From contig NC_081144.1 of NCBI RefSeq assembly GCF_958295425.1, forward strand, positions 2,026,501-2,090,500: a DNA stretch of 64,000 nucleotides. The letters run 5' to 3'. Below the pieces are notes generated by a model that saw only the letters and a list, made by a program, of their open reading frames with translations, did no database searches and was not told the origin of the DNA. A program made the translations under genes and the position numbers. This DNA comes from Solea solea. Its lineage: Eukaryota > Chordata > Actinopteri > Pleuronectiformes > Soleidae. Of this stretch, positions 58,660 to 64,000 are shown one piece after another (the first letter of the stretch is position 1; the number at the start of each line of letters is the position of its first letter).

Positions 58660-59026
58660 CTTCCTTCGTGTTTCCTGTATTTATTTGGTCACAGATTAAC
58701 TGGATTATAACGTAAAATTTAATCCTATAAACGGATCCATATTCTGTCAGGAGGTCACACACCGTGGACACGGAAGTGAGTTAGCTTAGCCTGTTAACGG
58801 AGCTGCGTCATCGTGACGCTGCAGTGTTTGAGTGTGTACAGCTCAAAGTGGCTGAAACGTCTGTTCTGTGGATGTAACTGTTGCGACTCGGTTTATTTTT
58901 GTTCTCAATAATAACCTCGGTCAGTAGACGTGAATTATATCTCGCCATGAACTACACACTGGCTCGCTTTTGACATCAAAACCTTGCTGTTAGCCAAGAA
59001 CAACAACAACAACAACAACAACAATC
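58660..59026 (+). promoter_or_regulatory. pex10 promoter and 5' leader
   Basis: The interval between a dispersed repeat and the PEX10 start codon. It contains several CpGs, an imperfect TGACG/CGTCA-type palindrome at 58807-58819 (GCGTCATCGTGACGC, CRE-like) and no obvious TATA box. It ends in a (CAA)n run at 58999-59022 just before the ATG. The transcription start cannot be fixed from sequence. Confidence 0.45.
58947..58973 (+). CDS. Possible upstream ORF in the pex10 5' leader (8 codons)
   Basis: ATG in good Kozak context (G at -3, A at +4) encoding MNYTLARF and stopping 53 nt before the PEX10 ATG. It would act on translation of PEX10 only if transcription starts upstream of 58947, which the sequence cannot prove. 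Probably not a stable peptide. Confidence 0.4.
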   Translation: MNYTLARF

Positions 59027-59138
59027 ATGCCCCTCGCCCCGGCAAACCAGTCCCAGTTGATTCGGTCCAGCCAAAGAGACGAATATTATCAAACCTTCCT
59101 GAGAAACAACGCCAACGAAGCTTTTCAAACACTTGCTG
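59027..59138 (+). CDS. pex10: pex10 coding exon 1
   Basis: Encodes residues 1-37 plus the first base of codon 38. It opens with ATG directly after a (CAA)n tract in the 5' leader and ends at a consensus donor (GCTG then GTAAGT). The polar, charged N-terminal region precedes the membrane-associated part of the protein. Confidence 0.95.
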
Positions 59139-62100
59139 GTAAGTTAAATATACCGTAAAGCAGCTCTCTGCTGCCTTTAGCTGACTGTAGCATCTATCTT
59201 TACACGCAAAACAGATGCTCATTTCTCTCTAATCTCCTCTGAGTTGCAAAACTCATCCCAAATATGTGATTTTATTGTGTTAAATGTGTAGAAGTGTCTT
59301 CATCAGTTCATAGAGTCATTAACCTTGACGTATGAAAATGTAAAGACAATGCTGTGTTTGTGTTCAACTAATTGATTATATTAGATAATTGCAGAGTTGA
59401 AGATTGCTAACAAATTGACAAACTAACTGGCCACATTAGCGGGAATGATACGAGAGCTCAATTCCAATTCTCGTATCCATGGGCTGCCCAAAAGTTAGCA
59501 GAGGATGGTTTCGATCCATCGACCTCTGGGTTATGGGCCCAGCACGCTTCCGCTGCGCCACTCTGCTAATTATGGTGATTTTACAAGGATGCACAGATCT
59601 TGTCCTAAAGCACACTGGTGTGGAGCCATAAAGAGACAGTTATTATCAGTTTAAAGGGCATACATGGGCTTAACTACACACACACACAAAAAAGGAAAAT
59701 GGGTGTAGGAGTTATGAGGAGAAGATGAGGAAATTCAATGTTCAGTAATAGAAAAAGCCAAGATTTAATTCACTACTTAATTTATTAAGTAACAGTTGCT
59801 TTACAGCACCTTGATTTGTTAATTAAAATATCAATATTTGCCCTGGTATATCAATTATTGTATTGCCCTAGGAAGAACAACAATATATCACCAAATCGAT
59901 CCACAAGGCAGCAACTCAAAGCATTCAAGCATGTAGACATGGTCAAGATAACCTGATGTCACACCTAGCAACAGAAAAAGTGTGATTGAAGTGACTTAGA
60001 ACAATTATTTTAGAAACTGAAGATTTATTTAGAGATGTTCACAGAGAACAAAAAACCTGGTGAGACAGTTCTCTGGGAGAAGACTGCCTTGTTGATGCAA
60101 GAGGTCAGAAGAGAATGACCAGACTTGTTTGAAATGAAAGAAAGCCAAAAGTAACTAAATGAATCATTCATTACCACCAGGGTATGAAGAAGACTCTCTC
60201 TGAACACACAACATATCAAGCATTGAAGCAGATGAGCATCAGCAACAGAACATCAACCCAGGGTGGTGTTTTTAACAATTTCAGGATTCCTCTGTACCTA
60301 ATAAAGTGTTCTTTTTTTCCCCCCTTTAGGATCTAAAAGATGGCTGGACTGGAGGAAAGAGATAGAGCTGCTATCAGACCTTGTATACTATGGATTAACT
60401 ACATTATCAGGTAATTACTAACCAAACCTTTGGAATTACAGATACAGTAGGCAGGATTCTCTTTTTTTATTTATAGGGCTACAGCAATTAATGAATTGTG
60501 AATCGGTTACTAAATTAATCATCAACTGTTTTATGATCAATTTTAGTGTTTTTTTAATAATTAAAATGAGTTCTGTGATTTTTCAGCTTCTTGAATGTGA
60601 ATATTTTTGGTATCTTTGCCAACGAAAAAATATTTAGAAATTATATGACATATATATATATAAATCCTTAAAACTAAGTAATTTTGGTTTGTGGACAACA
60701 TTTTCTGACATTTACGGACCAAACTCCTAATCAATGAATTGAGAGAACAACAAGTTGCAGCCCAAATAACCTTTCAGCCTAATGTACATCAAGTGATCTG
60801 AGAGAAAATGACAATACCTGGACACTGTTTACAGCCTCAAAACTAAATCTGCCCCATCACAGGCAGCTTTGACCAATCAGGTCACAGGGGAGTTCAGCAA
60901 GAGAGCAGACACTCAGACTCATGGTTGTTCTTCTACACCTACTCTGCATACAGATCCTTTCCACTGCTGCACAGCAAAGAAAAGCAACATGTCTAAAAGA
61001 GTCAGGCTGTTGATACAATAAATTATGTTTACATTAAATGTCAGCAGAGGGTTTAAGAGAGAGAGAGAGAGAGTTTGCCTTGGGCTCACCAACTGCAGAC
61101 AAGACTACACAATAAGCTATTTTTTCCAGTGATCTTGTCTACTGTAGCTTTAATTTGAGACATTCTGTTCATTCTATTTATAAGCAACTTTTTTTTATTT
61201 GAAACATCCTCCTCACCAGGTTACCAAACATTAGGGGAAGAGTATGTCAGCATTGTCCAGGTGGATCCGTCTAAACGGAAGATACCCTCACCGGCCAGAC
61301 GTGGCCTCTTTGTCCTCTGCCATGCATTCTTGCCTTATCTCCTGGATAAGGTCCTGGTGTGTCTGGAGAATGAGCTGGAAGGTGAGCAGGAGAGCTTCAG
61401 CACTGTGAGGCGGCGGCAGGCAGCCTCTGGGACATGGAGCCTGGAGTCCTGGCTGAGGAAGTGGACGCAGAGGGCAGTGGGGCTGCTGTCAGAGTCCCAG
61501 AGGAGCGCGTGTCTGCCGGCCATCTTTGTCCTACATCAGGGTCTGACCCTCCTACACCGATTCCATGCGGCTCTTTTCTACATCAGGGGCTCCTTCTATC
61601 ATCTGTCTAAGAGGACGGCTGGTATCAGCTATGTAGGTCTTTTTTTTTCACATTATTCATATATTACTCATTAAAAAGAATAGAAAAGTATGTATTTATT
61701 TTTTAGTAGCTCCAACCAAGGAGTGACAGAACTACTTTTGCATTCAAACCTGACTCAAGTGAATACTTCCCTGTGACAAAAATATAAAAGCTGCTGTCAG
61801 CGTTTCTCCTGGATTTTCTGACAGGGCCCTGAGACTGAGAGACCCATGTCACGGACCAACCAAAAATAGTAATGAATATTTTATTGGTTGTATTTTTCAG
61901 TAAAATGCACCGATGGTTTCCTCAGTGGTGATGTTTTTCACACTGAGCTAAAACATCTGTTATGTTATGTACATTTACCAAACACTTTTAAACTTTTTGA
62001 TCTTCATAATTAGCTGCAAAGTTGTGTCTTTTGTCTCTTTGAAAGCGATTACTATGTATTTGCAATGCACACACTGATTGTCCAGCATCAGGAGCAGTTA

Positions 62101-62541
62101 AGGGGTTCAGTGGTTTTGCTCAAGGTGACTCCAACACGCTCTGGTCACCAGATGGCCACTTAACCTCCTGAGCCATGCCACCCTCATTATATCTGCACAA
62201 AAAACTATTGCTGTTGATGAGGAACTTTAGATCAGATTGAGTTCAAGTTAATCCACTGTGTTATATATAGACTATACTATGAAAAGGTCTCAGGTCACCA
62301 TCAGATTTCTTGTTTTAGCAATGCTATTAAGACCATAGATTATAATTATTTCACAATCACTGAAAATATGGGAAACGTGTTTCAGAAGCTTCAACCCTCC
62401 ATCCCTGTCTTAAACCTGGGGCGGTATCTAATTCATTTTACAGGTAAAACCTGTGTTTGTTCGACTATTTCATTGAACACAGTGTTTGACAGACATAAAA
62501 ACAACAAAGCTGGAGACATTTGCACAGTACTGTACATTAAT

Positions 62542-62584
<43 letters not shown>

Positions 62585-63283
62585 CTGCGTGTGATGGGCC
62601 TGGACAGCAGTGACAGGACCATCAGGAACAGTTACAGGCTGCTGGGCACAGTGTCCCTCCTTCAGTTGGTCATCACTGTCAGTCTCCAGCTCAACAACCT
62701 GAGACGGAGACAAAGAGCCAGGAAGGAGTGGAAGCTCTACAGGAAACTCAGGTACTGAACTGGCTGTCTGTGTACGCTTCATCTCGACTCTAATCACTGT
62801 ATCTGAGTGATGTTGGTATCAGAATATTCTCAAGATTTTGATATCGGACCTGATATTAATTTCTGTCTTAAATGATGTGATCACAAGTGCTCAGCTCTAA
62901 GTTCAGCAGCATACGGTGTTACTGTCACCAATTAAAATGACTTAATAGGGCTCAGGGAGTGCCCAAATAAATACAATTAAGAAATAAAGAACAAATATTA
63001 AAGCCTGAAAGTCAAGGTTTCCATTTATCATTCATTGGACAGACTCAAGCAGGTCAACACAAGAGTTGCTGGACTTTCTCTTAGTGAAGTGTTGTTTGCA
63101 AAGACCTTCATGAAGAAATACACGATAGAAACTCTCTGTGTCTTCAGTCCTCAGCGCACAACAAGCTCGAGTCCCAGAGTCACCCGCTGTATCCTCTGTC
63201 TGGAGGAGAGAAGACACTCGACCTCCACACCCTGTGGACACCTGTTCTGCTGGGAGTGCATCACAGAGTGGTGCAACACCAAG
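59027..63283 (+). CDS. pex10: PEX10, peroxisome biogenesis factor 10 (3' incomplete)
   Basis: Membrane RING E3 ligase of the PEX2-PEX10-PEX12 complex, which ubiquitinates the import receptor PEX5 at the peroxisome (family knowledge). Five exons join in frame: 59027-59138, 60330-60410, 61220-61632, 62585-62751 and 63148-63283, giving 303 codons with GT/AG at every junction. The N-terminus ([20 protein letters not shown]) and the motif [19 protein letters not shown] at about 41-59 match PEX10. Hydrophobic stretches lie near 93-115, 161-187 and 219-238, followed by a basic [11 protein letters not shown] linker. The RING begins at C272-x2-C275, then C287-x-H289-x2-C292-x2-C295. The last CPxC pair and about 22 residues are missing; the human protein is 326 residues, and no such exon is visible up to 64000, so the gene runs off the right edge. 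The start was chosen because it is the conserved PEX10 N-terminus. No frameshift or stop is seen, so the gene is probably functional. Confidence 0.96.
59480..59779. repeat. tRNA-iMet cassette, copy B (in pex10 intron 1)
   Basis: Partner of the copy at 57990-58391, in the same orientation about 1.48 kb away. It carries the intact tRNA. The downstream block with GTAGGAGTTATGA and GGAAATTCAAT is shared at high identity, interrupted by a short (CA)n tract near 59678. Confidence 0.82.
59496..59567 (-). tRNA. Initiator tRNA-Met (CAT)
   Basis: Read on the minus strand this is a 72-nt gene starting AGCAGAGTGGCGCAGCGGAA and ending ATCCTCTGCTA. It folds as a full cloverleaf: acceptor arms AGCAGAG/CTCTGCT, anticodon stem CTGGG/CCCAG around loop CCCATAA with anticodon CAT. 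It has the initiator-type TpsiC loop (GGATCGAAACC) that also serves as the B box, with an A box at TGGCGCAGCGG. As I remember it, it is identical to the vertebrate cytosolic initiator tRNA. A TTTT pol III terminator follows 3 nt after the gene on the minus strand (AAAA at 59490-59493 of the + strand). It lies antisense in PEX10 intron 1, about 360 nt after exon 1, with no intron or CCA of its own. Probably functional. Confidence 0.95.
59820..59910. repeat. Dispersed repeat fragment in pex10 intron 1
   Basis: ATTAAAATATCAATATTTGC and the following 60 bp match 34907-34985 closely, ending ATATATCACCAAAT(C/T)GAT in both. It is a fragment of a fish repeat of unknown class. Confidence 0.65.
60330..60410 (+). 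CDS. pex10: pex10 coding exon 2
   Basis: 81 nt, phase 1 at both ends, encoding residues 38-64 ([20 protein letters not shown] and the following YGLTTLS). The acceptor is preceded by a strong pyrimidine tract ending CCCCCCTTTAG; the donor is CAG then GTAATT. This is the most conserved N-terminal block of PEX10. Confidence 0.95.
60475..60763. mobile_element. hAT-like MITE remnant in pex10 intron 2
   Basis: Bounded by GGGCTACAGCAA and GTTGCAGCCC, with internal ATTAATCATCAACTG and TTTTGGTTTGTGGACAACATTTTCTGACATTT. It is related in inverted orientation to 45661-45972 and more weakly to 210-412. The assignment to hAT rests on resemblance to fish elements I know. Confidence 0.6.
61058..61074 (+). 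repeat. (GA)n microsatellite in pex10 intron 2
   Basis: Short GAGAGA run, about 150 nt before exon 3. Confidence 0.7.
61220..61632 (+). CDS. pex10: pex10 coding exon 3
   Basis: 413 nt encoding residues 65-202. It starts with [16 protein letters not shown], contains two hydrophobic segments (about 93-115 and 161-187) and ends ISY before donor GTAGGT. Reading through the donor would add only about 13 residues before a stop, so intron 3 retention would truncate the protein before the RING. Confidence 0.95.
62546..62582 (+). repeat. (TG)18 microsatellite forming the pex10 intron 3 acceptor
   Basis: Uninterrupted TG repeat followed directly by TAG and exon 4. It replaces the usual pyrimidine tract. 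Pure UG repeats bind TDP-43 and CELF proteins (established knowledge, as at CFTR exon 9). Confidence 0.9.
62585..62751 (+). CDS. pex10: pex10 coding exon 4
   Basis: 167 nt encoding residues 203-257 plus two bases of codon 258. It carries [20 protein letters not shown], a third hydrophobic segment (219-238) and the basic [16 protein letters not shown] linker. The donor is AG then GTACTG. The acceptor sits at the very end of a (TG)18 microsatellite and has no ordinary pyrimidine tract. Because 167 is not a multiple of 3, skipping this exon would shift the frame ahead of the RING. Confidence 0.94.
63148..63283 (+). CDS. pex10: pex10 coding exon 5 (RING, first three zinc-ligand pairs)
   Basis: 136 nt encoding residues 258-303. 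Two AGs lie close together at the acceptor (TCTTCAG at 63141-63147 and CCTCAG just after). Only the first keeps frame with exon 4, giving SPQRTT before [13 protein letters not shown]. The exon holds CxxC, CxH and CxxC of the C3HC4 RING and ends AAG before GTCAGG. Confidence 0.94.
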
Positions 63284-64000
63284 GTCAGGATATGTTCAGT
63301 CAACAATACTCTTAAAGCTTAGCAACCTTTTCCACATCCATGGTGACACAGAAGCAAAGAGGTCAAACCTGTTTACTGGTTATTAATCAAACTCATGTCC
63401 ATTAATAAGTTTTACAAAACTTAACAACATCATCAATGAACAAATCCTATAATACCTGCTCCTATGTTAATATTGACATAACATAAATATTGATGTGACA
63501 TTTTCTTAAGTCACATCAAAGTCAACACGCAATTAACACAGTAAAGCTGTGTACACAATCGACAATCATCTAACACAAAGTTCATCCAGTTTTCTTTAAA
63601 CATTTTAAACATAGTAATTATAGAGCACAGCTCCACTCCATACACTGAACTGTGATGAGTGCTGACAGATTTCTGAAAATATTTTCCCCCCTATGATCTT
63701 CCTCATATAAGGAGCCATAAATCGGTTTGATATTGGAAGACGATTTTCTCCTCTGCACTTGTTTTCTTCGTCTTTGTTAACTCTGGCTTTTCAGTGTTAT
63801 GAAGCAAAACACCATGATAACTGATGTTGCTCTTTAAATGTGCTCCACTGCTGGTTAACTAGAGTAAACAGAATACTTGGGGTTTTCTATGGGTTGACGA
63901 CCACACTAAATTAGAGAAGCTCATATTGTTGAAAAGTGATTTGAGTATTTATCTTAAGCACTAAAGGGTAGCAGCAGCATAAGCAGTAATAGTAGTGGTA
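63284..64000 (+). other. pex10 intron 5 (partial)
   Basis: Non-coding, AT-rich sequence after the exon 5 donor up to the window edge. I looked for a terminal PEX10 exon carrying the CPLC-type RING end and found none. No clear repeat is recognised. Confidence 0.7.

Noticed and set aside
63151..63155. Second AG (CCTCAG) as the pex10 exon 5 acceptor
   Set aside because: Using it would break the frame with exon 4; the upstream TTCAG keeps the RING frame.
63138..63386. 82-codon frame overlapping pex10 exon 5
   Set aside because: Out-of-frame shadow of the RING exon.
1..64000. CRISPR arrays, prokaryotic operons, phage or viral genes
   Set aside because: The regular repeats are all eukaryotic microsatellites or minisatellites; nothing matches spacer arrays, and no viral or bacterial coding sequence is visible.

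Overview
The window looks like a non-coding-rich stretch of a ray-finned (teleost, probably percomorph) nuclear genome. The evidence is an intron-containing vertebrate-type PEX10 gene, a vertebrate-identical initiator tRNA gene, very many (GT)n and other microsatellites, fish-typical tRNA-derived SINEs, L2-type LINE debris and many short non-autonomous DNA transposons (hAT-, piggyBac- and Harbinger-like). There are no operons, bacterial genes, CRISPR arrays or viral genes. No species can be assigned from the sequence alone.

Only one protein-coding gene is recognised with confidence. It is PEX10, the RING E3 component of the peroxisomal import machinery, on the + strand from 59027. Five coding exons (59027-59138, 60330-60410, 61220-61632, 62585-62751, 63148-63283) give 303 codons; the last exon, with the final RING cysteine pair, lies beyond the window. 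PEX10 intron 1 carries an intact initiator tRNA-Met gene on the opposite strand (59496-59567). A decayed second copy with matching flanks lies upstream of PEX10 (58017-58087), so the tRNA cassette was duplicated across the PEX10 promoter.

Two minus-strand pieces look like parts of a second, long gene head-to-head with PEX10. One is a TATA-associated, apparently non-coding first exon at about 55342-55560 with a consensus donor. The other is a 656-nt exon (36529-37184) with a strong acceptor, a GC-rich coding segment starting at ATG 36682, and a consensus donor. PLCH2 is the head-to-head neighbour of PEX10 in human, so plch2 is a reasonable but unproven guess. The rest of the gene would lie off the left edge.

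Region by region: 1-10 kb holds degenerate TCTTG satellite-like sequence, microsatellites and a piggyBac-like MITE. 10-24 kb holds a textbook fold-back hAT MITE, palindromic repeats, a TCAAAGGTC minisatellite and two candidate conserved non-coding blocks. 24-36 kb holds DNA-transposon remnants, a nested MITE and a further candidate conserved block. 36-57 kb holds the candidate minus-strand exons, SINEs (one split by an insertion), long AT/ACAT tracts and LINE fragments. 57-64 kb holds the tRNA duplication and PEX10. I saw no clearly novel biological system. The most worthwhile items are the intronic tRNA and its decayed twin, the (TG)18 splice acceptor in PEX10, the orphan minus-strand exons, and the nested MITE.
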